This document shows positions 1 through 8,377 of a DNA stretch of 38,158 bases, piece after piece. The notes beneath the pieces are model-generated. The model was given only the letters and a program-made list of their open reading frames with translations. It did not search any database and was not told the DNA's origin. The DNA comes from Actinomycetes bacterium (GTDB lineage Bacteria; Actinomycetota; Acidimicrobiia; Acidimicrobiales; RAAP-2), in the NCBI GenBank assembly GCA_021793395.1, contig JAJYSU010000018.1:1-38158 (forward strand). Direction: 5' to 3'. The translations under genes were made by a program, and so were the position numbers. Positions within the stretch are counted from its first letter, which is position 1; every line of letters starts with the position of its first letter.

Positions 1-157
1 GCTTCGTTATTACCCACTCAAAAAAACGTCACACCACCGTCACAGTCGAGTTGATCATAATGCCAGGTCAGAGCCTAGACGCGCCGCGACATCGCCCTCG
101 AAAACTCCGGGGTGATGAACTTGTGACCCCCTACCCCAACCGGTAAGGTGGCCACGA

Positions 158-174
158 ACCCATCGATGATGGGT
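158..174. repeat. Short perfect inverted repeat upstream of the first SBP gene
   Basis: ACCCATC-GAT-GATGGGT is a perfect 7-bp inverted repeat with a 3-base centre, about 45 bases upstream of the ATG at 221. A second small palindrome, CCACA-C-TGTGG, lies at 191–201. Either could be an operator for the SBP gene. No cognate regulator is recognisable next to it. The rest of positions 1–220 shows no gene I can support. Confidence 0.35.
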
Positions 175-220
175 CGGCAAATTGATGTGACCACACTGTG
201 GCACTGGGAGGCAATTCACT

Positions 221-2047
221 ATGCAAGTAAGGCGCAAGTTACGCCTCATGGTTAGTATCGGCGCGGTCGCGAGCGCGATATCGATGGGACTCATCCTCCC
301 GTCGGTCAGCGGGGCGTCCACACCATCGGGAACGATCACCTTCGCGGAGGCCGCTCAGGCTCCACCGAACTACATCTTCCCCTACATGGGCTTCTCCTAC
401 TTCTCGGTAACCAACATCAGCCAGTTTCAGCAGTTGATGTTCCGGCCGCTCTACTGGTTCGGCCTAGGGGGATCGAGCGCCGTCGTGCCGAGCCTGTCGC
501 TCGCCCAGATGCCCAAGTTCACCAACGGAAATCGCACCGTCACCATCACGACCAAGGGCTGGAAGTTCGCCGACGGTCAGACGGTCAACGCCCAGTCGGT
601 GATGTTCTTCCTCAACCTCTATAAGGCGGACCCCACCTCCTACGCGGGCTACGTGCCGGGCTACGGCATCCCCGACCAGGTGACCAGCGCCCACGGCCAC
701 GGCAACACGGTGGTGCTCAACTTCTCGGCCCCCATGGGTCCGAACTGGTTGCTCTACAACTACCTGTCCGAGATCGTCCCCTTCCCCAACACCTGGGACA
801 TCACCGCGCCGCACCACACCTCGACGTGCGCGACCGGCGCCTTTGGGGCCAAGAGCACCGACGCGGCGTGCAAGGCGGTAGAGAAGTACCTCGACGGCCA
901 GTCCGCCAAGATTCCGACCTACACCGACGCCATGTGGCAGAGCGGCGTGGACGGTCCCTGGAAGCTGACCTACATCAACGCCCTGGGCAACGTGACCATG
1001 GTGCCCAACAAGAGCTACTCCGGTCCGGTCAAGGCCAAGGTCGCCTTCTTCAAGGAAGTCCCCTTCACCTCGAACCAGGCCGAGCTCAACGCGCTGGAGT
1101 CCGGCTCACTCTCCTCGGGCTACGTCGACCCCACCCAGCTGTCGGCGCCCGCGCCGGCTCCGGGCAAGGCGGGACCGAACCTGCCGGCCCTGCGCGGTAA
1201 GTACAACCTGGTCACCGGCGGCACCCTGTCGTACAACTACGACCCGTTGAACTTCAACCCCAAGACCGACCCGATGTCGGCGGTGCTGAACCAGCTCTAC
1301 GTGCGTCAGGCGCTGCAGACCTCGACCGACCAGGTCGGGATCATCAAGAAGATCAACAAGGGCTACGGCGTGGTCACCACCAATCCGGTGCCGGCCAACG
1401 TGCCCTCCTCGATCGCCAAGCAGCCCAAGAACCCGTACCCGTTCTCGCTGAGCAAGGCCAAGGCCCTGCTCACCTCGCACGGCTGGACGCTGGTCAACGG
1501 CACGCTGACCTGCACGAGCCCGGGCACCGGAGCGAACCAGTGCGGCGCGGGGATCGCGGCCAACACGGCGATGAACCTCACCTACCTGTACGTCTCGGGC
1601 TCTCAGCAGATCACCGACACGGTCAACGCCGAGGTCAGCGACTGGAAGACCCTCGGGATCAACGTCACGACCTCGACCAACACGTTCAACAACGTGATCT
1701 CGGGCTGCACGCCGACCTCGGCCACGCAGTGGGAGATCTGCTCGTGGGGCGCCGGCTGGATCTACTCGCCGGACTACTACCCCTCGGGTGAGGAACTGTT
1801 GTTGAAGGGCGCGGGTTCCAACGCCGGGAGTTACAACGACCCGACGATGAACGCCATCATCAAGCAGTCGATCACGACCAGCGTGCCGCTGACGCGCTAC
1901 GCGGCCTACGCCGCCCAGCAGGTCCCGGTGCTCTACCAGCCGACCGCGACGGTCATCGGCGAGAACTCGACGAAGCTCAAGTCCTCGATCGGCTTCACCC
2001 CGAACCCCCTTGAGGAGTTCATGCCCGAGTACCTCTCGCTCAAGTAG
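221..2047 (+). CDS. Orphan ABC transporter substrate-binding protein, family 5 (peptide/nickel type)
   Basis: This 608-residue extracytoplasmic solute-binding protein resembles the family that captures peptides or other ligands for Dpp/Opp-type importers. The N-terminus has positive residues (MQVRRKLR), a hydrophobic segment (about 10–27) and a small-residue cleavage region near SVSGAS. No lipobox cysteine is visible, which is unusual for a Gram-positive SBP. The start is supported by GGGAGG at 207–212. The body has family-5 features: an early 'ADGQTVNAQSV' stretch like the conserved F.DG..f.A.DV motif, and a late 'SPDYYPSGEELL' stretch. Codons are strongly C-ending, more than in the dpp genes later in the window, which suggests high expression. 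No permease or ATPase follows; a strong terminator closes the gene, so it must share a transporter encoded elsewhere or act alone. The ligand is unknown. Confidence 0.85.
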   Translation: MQVRRKLRLMVSIGAVASAISMGLILPSVSGASTPSGTITFAEAAQAPPNYIFPYMGFSYFSVTNISQFQQLMFRPLYWFGLGGSSAVVPSLSLAQMPKFTNGNRTVTITTKGWKFADGQTVNAQSVMFFLNLYKADPTSYAGYVPGYGIPDQVTSAHGHGNTVVLNFSAPMGPNWLLYNYLSEIVPFPNTWDITAPHHTSTCATGAFGAKSTDAACKAVEKYLDGQSAKIPTYTDAMWQSGVDGPWKLTYINALGNVTMVPNKSYSGPVKAKVAFFKEVPFTSNQAELNALESGSLSSGYVDPTQLSAPAPAPGKAGPNLPALRGKYNLVTGGTLSYNYDPLNFNPKTDPMSAVLNQLYVRQALQTSTDQVGIIKKINKGYGVVTTNPVPANVPSSIAKQPKNPYPFSLSKAKALLTSHGWTLVNGTLTCTSPGTGANQCGAGIAANTAMNLTYLYVSGSQQITDTVNAEVSDWKTLGINVTTSTNTFNNVISGCTPTSATQWEICSWGAGWIYSPDYYPSGEELLLKGAGSNAGSYNDPTMNAIIKQSITTSVPLTRYAAYAAQQVPVLYQPTATVIGENSTKLKSSIGFTPNPLEEFMPEYLSLK

Positions 2048-2054
2048 CGACGTT

Positions 2055-2094
2055 CGTCCAGGGGTGGCGGCCGCGGGGCCGCCACCCCTGGACG
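2055..2094 (+). terminator. Strong hairpin terminator after the orphan SBP gene
   Basis: An 18-bp perfect stem (2055–2072 with 2077–2094) closes a GCGG tetraloop seven bases after the SBP stop codon. Only a weak T-containing tail (ttctac) follows, as is common for high-GC bacteria. The position and stability make it a terminator and 3' stabiliser, confirming that the SBP gene is monocistronic. Confidence 0.85.
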
Positions 2095-2224
2095 TTCTAC
2101 GACGCGATGCGAGATGCCAGCGCAAGACCCTCACCTTCTCGGGGCAAGATCCCGTCGTCAAGGTCGTCTTACGAAGGTCCTCGACGAGCAGTTCCGCGAC
2201 CGTTGCGTCGTCGAAGGGAGAACG

Positions 2225-2959
2225 ATGGACGATGGACAGCACGGTGAGACGGTCGGGCCCTGTTGGCAGGACTTGGACGACGTAATGGCGGCGCGGGTGA
2301 ACCGCGTGCTTCTGTACGGACCGCCCGGCACGGGCAAGACATTCGCCGCACTTCGTTTCGCCGTGTCGGGTGATCCGGCTGAGCGCCTGGTGTGTACGGA
2401 GGACTTGACCACGGGTGAGATCACCGGAACGTGGATGCCGGCAGGTGACGGTCGATGGAGTTGGCGTGAGGGCCCCGCAATTCGTTCGTGGCGCGCGAAC
2501 GGTGGCGACGGGGGCCGTCTCGTCGTGGACGAGATTGATCGGGCATCGGGCGACGCTCTCAGTACATTGCTCGCGGTGACGGATTCGCCGGAGTCAGCTC
2601 GGTGGCGTAGTCCAGAGACGGGTGAGTGGGTGACGCCGGGTGCCAACTTCTCGGTGGTGATGACAACCAACGTGGAGGATCTCGATGAACTTCCGGCGGC
2701 GTTGAGAGATCGTTTTGCGGTACGAATCCGTGTCGATCAGCCTCATCCGTCCGCCGTGCACCGGCTGAGCGAGGATCTGCGGGCACCGGCACTGGCGGGC
2801 TCGCTGGGTGACCTTGCCCGTCGAGTGTCTCTTCGTAGCTTCTACGCATTCGACTTGTTGCGAGCGCGTTACGGTGCTGCGCGTGCGGCGCACCTGGTGT
2901 TTGGCGATGCGCAGGGTCTGGCGGTGATCGACGCGCTGTCGATAGGGGGGGTACGGTGA
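2225..2959 (+). CDS. MoxR/CbbQ-like AAA ATPase
   Basis: This 244-residue AAA+ ATPase is of the dynein-related/MoxR-like kind that works with VWA-domain partners. Visible are Walker A GPPGTGKT (about residues 32–39), Walker B LVVDEID (about 99–105), a sensor-1 TTN (147–149) and a 'LRDRF' arginine-finger region (about 160–164). I chose ATG 2225 because AAGGGAG lies 6 bases upstream; the open frame continues 5' to 2114 without homology. Its stop overlaps the GTG of the VWA gene (GTGA, 2956–2959), so the two are translationally coupled. In such pairs the ATPase is thought to remodel or insert metal into a target together with the VWA protein. The target here is unknown. Confidence 0.85.
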   Translation: MDDGQHGETVGPCWQDLDDVMAARVNRVLLYGPPGTGKTFAALRFAVSGDPAERLVCTEDLTTGEITGTWMPAGDGRWSWREGPAIRSWRANGGDGGRLVVDEIDRASGDALSTLLAVTDSPESARWRSPETGEWVTPGANFSVVMTTNVEDLDELPAALRDRFAVRIRVDQPHPSAVHRLSEDLRAPALAGSLGDLARRVSLRSFYAFDLLRARYGAARAAHLVFGDAQGLAVIDALSIGGVR

Positions 2960-4305
2960 CGGCGGTCTTCCCCGAGCTCGTGACGGGGCGTGAGGATGGT
3001 TTCTCCAGCGGACGGTGGCGCGTCCGAGCTGGTACGTCGCTGCGGGGAGGCGCGAGTTGTAATCTCACCGATCGAGTACTTGAGGTGCCGCTCGGCCCCG
3101 GTCCTGGGGCACGAGTCGTGCGCGCACATGAGTTGATGCATTCGCGAGTGAGTCCTCACGAGTCCCCGTGGATGGCGAACCTGTCGGATATCGATCCGAG
3201 GGCGTTGGAGTGTGCGGAGGAACTGCGGGTGAACACCCTCGTGGGACGGCTCGGCTTCGACGTCGCTCTGCTCTGCGACGGCACCGAGAAGGAGGGAGGG
3301 CGACGCTTGGCGGAGGCGGGCGCCTGGGACGAGGTGGCATGTTTTCTGCTCGCCGTGATGGGAACCGGCGCGGAGCGAGCTTTTCTGAGCGGAGTACGAC
3401 GTAGCCAGCCGGAGTGGATGGGTGCGCTGCGCGCACTGCAACGTCGGATTACCTCTCTCGCCGATCAGTGCAGTACGTCGATGATGAGTTCCACGCGGCT
3501 CGGTGACGATGGTGTGCCGCAAGGATACGCCCTCACGACCGTGGTGGTGGCACGACTGGTGACCAGCGTTCTCTCCGCGCGCGTCCCCGTCGGGGCCACC
3601 GATCTACGGCACTTTCGTCGCTCGCTTGAGGTTGGCGGTCGACGCCCGGCGAGTGGACGCTTCGCCCCACTCCTCTTCGCCGATGATGCCCCCGTACGAC
3701 CCGTCGCGCGGGCACGGGTACTGCGTCGCGAACGCCCCTCAACGACGGGAACGGTGTTGCGTTACCCCGAGCGACTGTTGACGGACCCTCTTCAGCGGGG
3801 ATTCACGCACTCGGTTCGATATCACGGGGGCATCATCGTGATTGATCAGTCTGGATCGATGGATCTGGACGCGCGGGCCATGCAGCGAGTTATGCGTTGC
3901 GCGCCGGACGCCTTGATCGTCGGGTACAGCCACAAGCCGGGTGATCGTGGCGTGACGCCGAATGCGTGGGTTCTCGTTCACCGTGGTCGCGGCGTGCGCG
4001 AGTGGCCGACGGGTAACGTCGGCAACGGTGTCGACGGTCCCATCCTGCGATGGGCCATCGCTCGGCGGGTCGCGGGTGAGCCCCTGGTGTGGGTGACCGA
4101 CGGACAAGTGACTGACTCCAATGATCACCCCGACGTCGCCCTCGCTCACGAGTGTGCTGATCTCGTGCTGCGCTACCGGATACAGCTGAGCCACGACGTG
4201 GCGCACGCGGCTCGGCTCGTGGCGTCACGCGCCATTCACGCGCCTACGGATTACGCCAGTTTTGGTCGAGTCGGTCGCACGATTGTGCAGCGTCGGGGTC
4301 TCTAG
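2956..4305 (+). CDS. VWA-domain protein with HEXXH motif, partner of the AAA ATPase
   Basis: This 449-residue protein has two recognisable parts. The N-terminal part has HELMH (residues 58–62), an HEXXH zinc signature, followed by 'ALECAEELRVN' (about 83–93). That stretch resembles the acidic helix of putative metallopeptidase–VWA (DUF2201/CobT-like) proteins that may supply a third metal ligand. The C-terminal part is a von Willebrand A-like domain beginning near residue 290, with an intact MIDAS start DQSGS (D297, S299, S301). No signal peptide or membrane segment is seen, so it is likely cytoplasmic. It starts with GTG in a 4-base overlap with the ATPase gene. Whether the HEXXH site is catalytic cannot be told from sequence. 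No chelatase large subunit lies nearby, so cobalt or magnesium chelation is not supported. Confidence 0.75.
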   Translation: MTAVFPELVTGREDGFSSGRWRVRAGTSLRGGASCNLTDRVLEVPLGPGPGARVVRAHELMHSRVSPHESPWMANLSDIDPRALECAEELRVNTLVGRLGFDVALLCDGTEKEGGRRLAEAGAWDEVACFLLAVMGTGAERAFLSGVRRSQPEWMGALRALQRRITSLADQCSTSMMSSTRLGDDGVPQGYALTTVVVARLVTSVLSARVPVGATDLRHFRRSLEVGGRRPASGRFAPLLFADDAPVRPVARARVLRRERPSTTGTVLRYPERLLTDPLQRGFTHSVRYHGGIIVIDQSGSMDLDARAMQRVMRCAPDALIVGYSHKPGDRGVTPNAWVLVHRGRGVREWPTGNVGNGVDGPILRWAIARRVAGEPLVWVTDGQVTDSNDHPDVALAHECADLVLRYRIQLSHDVAHAARLVASRAIHAPTDYASFGRVGRTIVQRRGL

Positions 4306-4322
4306 TCGCGCCAGAAAAGTCC

Positions 4323-4351
4323 TTGCGACGAACAGGTGTTCGCTCTATACT
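4323..4351 (+). promoter_or_regulatory. SOS promoter of the LysM–nrdR–PIG-L–dinB run
   Basis: A -35 element TTGCGA (4323–4328) and a -10 element TATACT (4346–4351) are separated by exactly 17 bases. The first LexA box fills the spacer and the second begins three bases after the -10. This geometry would let LexA block both polymerase binding and escape. It is the best-looking promoter in the first 15 kb. Confidence 0.8.
4329..4342. promoter_or_regulatory. LexA-binding SOS box 1
   Basis: CGAACAGGTGTTCG is an exact match to the CGAAC-N4-GTTCG SOS box used by LexA/DinR in Gram-positive and actinobacterial genomes. It lies inside the promoter spacer. Confidence 0.9.
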
Positions 4352-4353
4352 TA

Positions 4354-4367
4354 CGAACAAGTGTTCG
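4354..4367. promoter_or_regulatory. LexA-binding SOS box 2
   Basis: CGAACAAGTGTTCG is a second exact SOS box, 25 bases downstream of the first and over the expected transcription start. Two boxes on the same promoter suggest tight, possibly cooperative repression. Confidence 0.9.
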
Positions 4368-4383
4368 TCGAGGAGGAGTGACC

Positions 4384-4812
4384 GTGGCGATGGCTCAAGT
4401 CGTGGTTGACGAGTGGGAGCAGACTCCTACCGCGTTGCGTCTAGTGGTGTCTACTCCCGAGACAAACGGGTGGCGACGAGGGGCGTCGCTGGCACAACGC
4501 CGCGCCGCGCGGGCGAGGATGGTGCGTCGTCGGCGTCGCACCCTGGTGATCGCGGCCCTGATCGCGGGTCTGGTGGTGCTGGCGTGGCCGGGTCACGCCT
4601 TCGGAGGTGAAAATAGTGTCGGCTTGTCGACGGATCTGGCAACGAGTTCCGTTCTCTCGGCGGGAATGGACTACGTGGTTCAGCCGGGTGACACGGTCGA
4701 TACGATCGCTCGATTGATTAATCCCGTCCAGCCGGTTCTCGCGCGGCGCGCGCTAGTGCGTGAACTGGGTTCGGCGGTGGTGGTCCCGGGTGAGCACGTG
4801 ATCGTCCCGTAA
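4384..4812 (+). CDS. LysM-domain membrane protein, SOS-induced cell-division inhibitor candidate
   Basis: This 142-residue protein has one N-terminal membrane segment (the stretch from TLVIAALIAG to VLAWPG) and a C-terminal LysM domain starting at 'YVVQPGDTVDTIARL'. The GTG at 4384 is preferred because AGGAGGAG ends 5 bases before it; the ATG at 4390 is an alternative. It sits under two LexA boxes and directly before nrdR, the same position as mycobacterial Rv2719c/ChiZ and similar to Bacillus YneA and corynebacterial DivS, which are LysM or membrane proteins that pause division during SOS. In those genomes lexA is usually divergent next door; here the upstream gene is the VWA protein. The role as division inhibitor is inferred from context, not from strong sequence identity. 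Confidence 0.75.
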   Translation: MAMAQVVVDEWEQTPTALRLVVSTPETNGWRRGASLAQRRAARARMVRRRRRTLVIAALIAGLVVLAWPGHAFGGENSVGLSTDLATSSVLSAGMDYVVQPGDTVDTIARLINPVQPVLARRALVRELGSAVVVPGEHVIVP

Positions 4813-4843
4813 TTTTCTTGAAAAAGCAGTGTATCGTGACGTA

Positions 4844-5314
4844 GTGCGGTGTCCCTTTTGTGCGACTGACGATGATCGTGTCGTTGACTCGCGCCTGGCG
4901 GAGGACGGGGTGGCGATTCGTCGTCGTCGAGAGTGTGCAGGCTGCGGTCAGCGCTTCACGACGTTCGAGCGGATCGAGGAGATTGGTCTGTACGTGATCA
5001 AGCGCTCCGGCTCGCGCGAGCCCTTTGATCGATCCAAGGTGCTGAACGGGGTGCGCTCGGCCAGTAAGAACCGGCCCGTGGACGATGAGGTGCTGTCGTC
5101 GCTGGCGCAGCGGGTTGAGGAGTCCATGCGCGTGCTCGGTCGCGACGTAACCAGTGAGGAGATCGGCGTGGCCACCATGGACGTGTTGCGCGGCGTGGAC
5201 GACGTCGCCTACGTGCGCTTTGCGTCGGTGTACAAGGGGTTCGAAGGGACCGATGACTTCGCTCGCGAGATCGGCATGCTGGTCAAGTCCACGGCGCCCA
5301 AGTTACGACACTGA
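4844..5314 (+). CDS. nrdR: Transcriptional repressor NrdR
   Basis: This 156-residue ATP/dATP-sensing repressor of ribonucleotide reductase genes has an N-terminal zinc ribbon (RCPFC near the start, then ECAGCGQRF), an ATP-cone domain with 'VIKRSGSREPFDRSKV', and the usual helical end. Length matches the family (about 150–160). I chose GTG 4844 because family members begin at or next to the CPFC motif; GTG 4829 is also in frame and neither has a clear Shine–Dalgarno. It lies 31 bases after the LysM gene and 1 base before the PIG-L gene, so it is probably read from the SOS promoter. NrdR acts in the cytoplasm at NrdR boxes of nrd operons; none is seen in this window. Confidence 0.93.
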   Translation: MRCPFCATDDDRVVDSRLAEDGVAIRRRRECAGCGQRFTTFERIEEIGLYVIKRSGSREPFDRSKVLNGVRSASKNRPVDDEVLSSLAQRVEESMRVLGRDVTSEEIGVATMDVLRGVDDVAYVRFASVYKGFEGTDDFAREIGMLVKSTAPKLRH

Positions 5315-5315
5315 G

Positions 5316-6020
5316 GTGCGTTCACTCGTTCTGCACCCTCGGGTCGCCATGGCGATTTACGCGCACCCTGACGACGCGGACGTCGCCGCGGGTGGGTTGC
5401 TAGCGCAGTGGGCGGACGAGGGCTGTGCGGTCCACCTCGTCGTGGTGTGTGACGGCGCGAAGGGCGCTCACGCACTAGTCGACAGTGCACACCTGGGAGA
5501 GGTGCGATACCGAGAACTCGAGTCGGCGGCGCACCTGCTGGGGGCGTCGACGGTCGTGAATCTCGGACGACCCGACGGCGAGGCCGATAATGATCGCGCG
5601 CTGCGGGCGGAACTGGTGACGCTGGTTCGCTCGCGGCGACCGGAGGTCGTGGTCGGACCCGATCCGACGGCCACCTTCTTCTCGGGGGTGTACATCAACC
5701 ACCACGATCACCGCGCGACCGGGTGGGCGTTGCTGGATGCGGTGGCGCCCGCGGCGGCCATGCCGCTGTACTTTCCCGAATCGGGTGCGCCGCATCAGGT
5801 GGGTCGCCTGCTGCTCTCCGGGACACACGAGCCCGACGTCGTGGCCGACGTGACTCGGGTGATTGATCGCAAGGTTGCGGCGGTTCTGACGCACTCGTCT
5901 CAGTTGGCGGACGACCGTGAGGCCATTCGTGACGTGGTCTACGAGCGAGCGGCGCAGGCGGGTCGGTTAACGGGTGTCGCGTACGGGGAGGCCTTTCGAC
6001 ACGTTGAACTCGATTTCTGA
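5316..6020 (+). CDS. PIG-L (LmbE-like) deacetylase
   Basis: This 234-residue zinc-dependent N-deacetylase-fold protein carries the diagnostic AHPDD motif near residue 15 and a downstream HHDHRATG motif that completes the metal site. Family members remove acetyl groups from GlcNAc-linked molecules (GlcNAc-PI, mycothiol intermediates) or cleave mycothiol conjugates; the substrate here is not decidable. GTG 5316 follows the nrdR stop by one base; ATG 5349 is also in frame just before the catalytic motif. The gene overlaps dinB by 17 bases, so it belongs to the same transcript and is likely SOS-responsive by position. A thiol or detoxification role during damage would fit but is speculation. Confidence 0.85.
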   Translation: MRSLVLHPRVAMAIYAHPDDADVAAGGLLAQWADEGCAVHLVVVCDGAKGAHALVDSAHLGEVRYRELESAAHLLGASTVVNLGRPDGEADNDRALRAELVTLVRSRRPEVVVGPDPTATFFSGVYINHHDHRATGWALLDAVAPAAAMPLYFPESGAPHQVGRLLLSGTHEPDVVADVTRVIDRKVAAVLTHSSQLADDREAIRDVVYERAAQAGRLTGVAYGEAFRHVELDF

Positions 6021-7347
6021 CGATCCCTCGCTGAACGACGCTCCGATTCTGCACGTCGACCTCGACGCATTTTTCGCGTCCGTGGAGATGCTGGACGACT
6101 CCACCTTGCGCGGGCGACCGCTCGCGGTGGGCGGAAGCGGCGAGCGGGGCGTAGTGGCGAGCGTGAACTACGAGGCGCGCCGCTACGGGATCCACAGCGG
6201 AATGTCGAGCGTGGTCGCTCGGCGACGCTGCCCTGATCTGGTGATCGTACCGGGTCACTTCGACCGCTACGAGGCGTACTCGCGTGACTTTCATGCGGTG
6301 GTGAATGATCTCACCCCGAGCTTTGAACCGCTCGGCCTCGACGAGGTATTCGCGGACTTGCGGGGACTCGCGCGTCTTCACGTGCGACCGTTGGCGGCAG
6401 CACGGGACCTGCGTGAGCGTCTTCGTGATGAGCTCCATCTCGAGTCTGGCGTCGGCCTGGCTCGCAACAAACTCTTCGCCAAGCTCGCGTCGCGGCGAGC
6501 CAAGCCCTACATCGAGCGCGGAGAGGTGCGTGACGGACCGGGAGTCGTGTGGGTGAGCCCGGCGCGAGAGGCCGAGTGGCTTGAGCAATTGCCCGTGCGT
6601 GCTCTGTGGGGTGTAGGGCCCGCGACGGAATCGAAACTCGCGCAGGTGGGGGTACGCGCCGTTCGTGATCTGCGCGACGTCGACGAGAGGGTGCTCGCGC
6701 GGTACGTGGGCTCGTCGATGGCGTCGACGCTGGTGGGTTTCTCGCGGGGTGAGGATCCGCGCGGCGTGGTCGTCGAACGCACCGCGAAGTCGCTGGGTCA
6801 CGACCAGACCTTCGCTCGCTCGCTAACGGGCGAGGACCTGGTGCGTGCGGTGGGCCACCACGCGGGCGTGGTGTCGCGCGCGTTGCGCGAGCGAGACCTG
6901 GTAGCACGCACCATCTCACTGATGGTGCGCTACGACGATCTCACGAGCGTCACGCGATCCCAGACTCTCGCATTCGGCATCGACGACGTGGCCGCTATGA
7001 CGGCGCTCGGCGAGGCACTGGTGCAGTCCATTCCCTCGCGCGGAGCAGTTCGACTTCTGGGCCTGTACGCGTCGTCCTTTACCCCGCGCGAGGCCAACGA
7101 GGTGCAACTGCGCTTCGCGGGATTGGACGAGGGCTCGTCACCGGTTGAGGAGGGACGTCGTCGCCAAGTGGGCCACGAGGCCCTGCGCGACGCCATCGAT
7201 GACGTGCGCGCGAAGTTTGGCGTCGGGGCCGTAGCGCTCGCCAGCGAACTGGGTCCCGACGGGTTGCGAGTCGATCGCCAGCGGGGTTCTGAGCCGTTCG
7301 GGCCGCGTTCCGGTGGCGAGTCGAGCAGCGACTCTAGTGGACGGTGA
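6004..7347 (+). CDS. dinB: DNA polymerase IV (Y-family translesion polymerase)
   Basis: This 447-residue Y-family polymerase shows the first catalytic block 'LHVDLDAFFASVE', the second acidic block 'GLDEVFADL' (the SxDEA motif in a variant form), and 'GVGLARNKLFAKLASRRAKP', the conserved finger/thumb element, followed by helix-hairpin-helix ('VRALWGVGPATESKLAQVGV') and little-finger regions. Length is slightly longer than typical because of a C-terminal tail. TTG 6004 is preferred, with GGGGAGG (5985–5991) upstream at a somewhat long 12-base spacing; GTG 5974 is an in-frame alternative. It is the fourth gene of the LexA-controlled run and overlaps the PIG-L gene. No sliding-clamp motif was confidently identified. 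Confidence 0.93.
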   Translation: MNSISDDPSLNDAPILHVDLDAFFASVEMLDDSTLRGRPLAVGGSGERGVVASVNYEARRYGIHSGMSSVVARRRCPDLVIVPGHFDRYEAYSRDFHAVVNDLTPSFEPLGLDEVFADLRGLARLHVRPLAAARDLRERLRDELHLESGVGLARNKLFAKLASRRAKPYIERGEVRDGPGVVWVSPAREAEWLEQLPVRALWGVGPATESKLAQVGVRAVRDLRDVDERVLARYVGSSMASTLVGFSRGEDPRGVVVERTAKSLGHDQTFARSLTGEDLVRAVGHHAGVVSRALRERDLVARTISLMVRYDDLTSVTRSQTLAFGIDDVAAMTALGEALVQSIPSRGAVRLLGLYASSFTPREANEVQLRFAGLDEGSSPVEEGRRRQVGHEALRDAIDDVRAKFGVGAVALASELGPDGLRVDRQRGSEPFGPRSGGESSSDSSGR

Positions 7348-8371
7348 CGAGAGTTCCGATCGGTGTCCAGGGCCATACCGTCTTGGCGGAGGCGAAGGGC
7401 ATCTCGACGCATCCCAAGCTCTGGGGCCACCCGTACGTGGCGCGGATGAAGCCGTGCAGGGCGTCGCCGCCGTTGAAGTACGAGATCCAGGGAATGCCCG
7501 GATCGCTGTAGTGAGTGCCGTTGGGGTTAGTACCCGACATGGTCTGGCTGACGTAGCGAAGATAGACGGGGAAGGTGCCGAGTTGGGTCGGGTCAACGGA
7601 GATGCCGGTGTTGACGAGTGTGTGGAAAGTAGGACGACCGTTCACGTACAGCTGAAGATGCTCGGGCAAGGTTGTCGAGACGTCGACGTAGTCGTAGGGG
7701 TGGGGATCGACCTGGTTGGCGTCGACCGCACTGAGCAGCGCGCTCCAGGTCGCGGCATCCGCGATTCCCGTGGTGGGCAACTGGTGATCGTTCTGGAACG
7801 CCATCAACGCCCCCGTGAGAATGACGTTGTCCTGACCGAACTGCCACTGTGCGCCCAGTCGCGCGGGTAGCGAGGGGAATGACCACGTGAACACGCCCGG
7901 CGTCGGGGCGGCCGGGTCGCTGCTCGGCAGCGTCGGAGTGAAAGTTAGGGGAAGGTAGTGCAGTGTCGCCAGGAGTTGCTGTTCCCACGCGAAGTCGGTG
8001 TACTCACTCGCGACGTAGGGATGCAGAGAGGAAAAGTGACAGCCCGATGAGTTGCAATTCTCGCTCGAAGGAACATCGATGCGGTAGGCCACGAGTGGTT
8101 GGAGTCGTTGTGGCGTGATCGCCTGAACTTCGCGCGGTCCGACCTGCTGCCACTGGGTCGTCAGGGACGGGGTAACCGAGAGCGGCGGCAACGTGCGTGC
8201 GCTCACGTCGGTCGTAAAGAGCAGCCGCACCAGGGGCATACCGTTCGATAGCGTGCTCGCGACGCTCGAGTGAATTTGCAGGGTGGTAGCCGCGCCGGCC
8301 GCCGTGGGCCCGAGTACCACGCCGAGCATGCTGAGCACGATACTGATGGTCACGAGGGCTCGGCGAATCAT
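7334..8371 (-). CDS. Secreted L,D-transpeptidase (YkuD) with peptidoglycan-binding segment
   Basis: This 345-residue exported enzyme is predicted to form 3-3 cross-links or anchor proteins in peptidoglycan. It has an N-terminal signal peptide (MIRRALVTISIVLSMLG…), a middle domain, a putative PG_binding_1 segment ('ALMAFQNDHQLPTTGIADAATWSALL', about residues 190–215) and a C-terminal YkuD domain. The catalytic signature is intact: H306 in 'HGFIRATYG' and C321 in 'SLGCVEM'. No Shine–Dalgarno is seen; a TAGAAT hexamer ends 6 bases before the ATG, suggesting a leaderless transcript. Its 3' end overlaps that of dinB by 14 bases in convergent orientation. Confidence 0.88.
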   Translation of the reverse strand: MIRRALVTISIVLSMLGVVLGPTAAGAATTLQIHSSVASTLSNGMPLVRLLFTTDVSARTLPPLSVTPSLTTQWQQVGPREVQAITPQRLQPLVAYRIDVPSSENCNSSGCHFSSLHPYVASEYTDFAWEQQLLATLHYLPLTFTPTLPSSDPAAPTPGVFTWSFPSLPARLGAQWQFGQDNVILTGALMAFQNDHQLPTTGIADAATWSALLSAVDANQVDPHPYDYVDVSTTLPEHLQLYVNGRPTFHTLVNTGISVDPTQLGTFPVYLRYVSQTMSGTNPNGTHYSDPGIPWISYFNGGDALHGFIRATYGWPQSLGCVEMPFASAKTVWPWTPIGTLVTVH

Positions 8372-8377
8372 GAACCG

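Noticed and set aside
2225..4305. AAA–VWA pair as cobalt or magnesium chelatase (CobS–CobT or BchI–BchD)
   Set aside because: No CobN/BchH large subunit or tetrapyrrole gene is near, and the N-terminal HEXXH layout is not that of BchD.
5695..6801. A 368-codon minus-strand frame opposite the PIG-L and dinB genes
   Set aside because: Both plus-strand genes have intact catalytic motifs, and the antisense frame is Arg/His/Pro-rich without homology.
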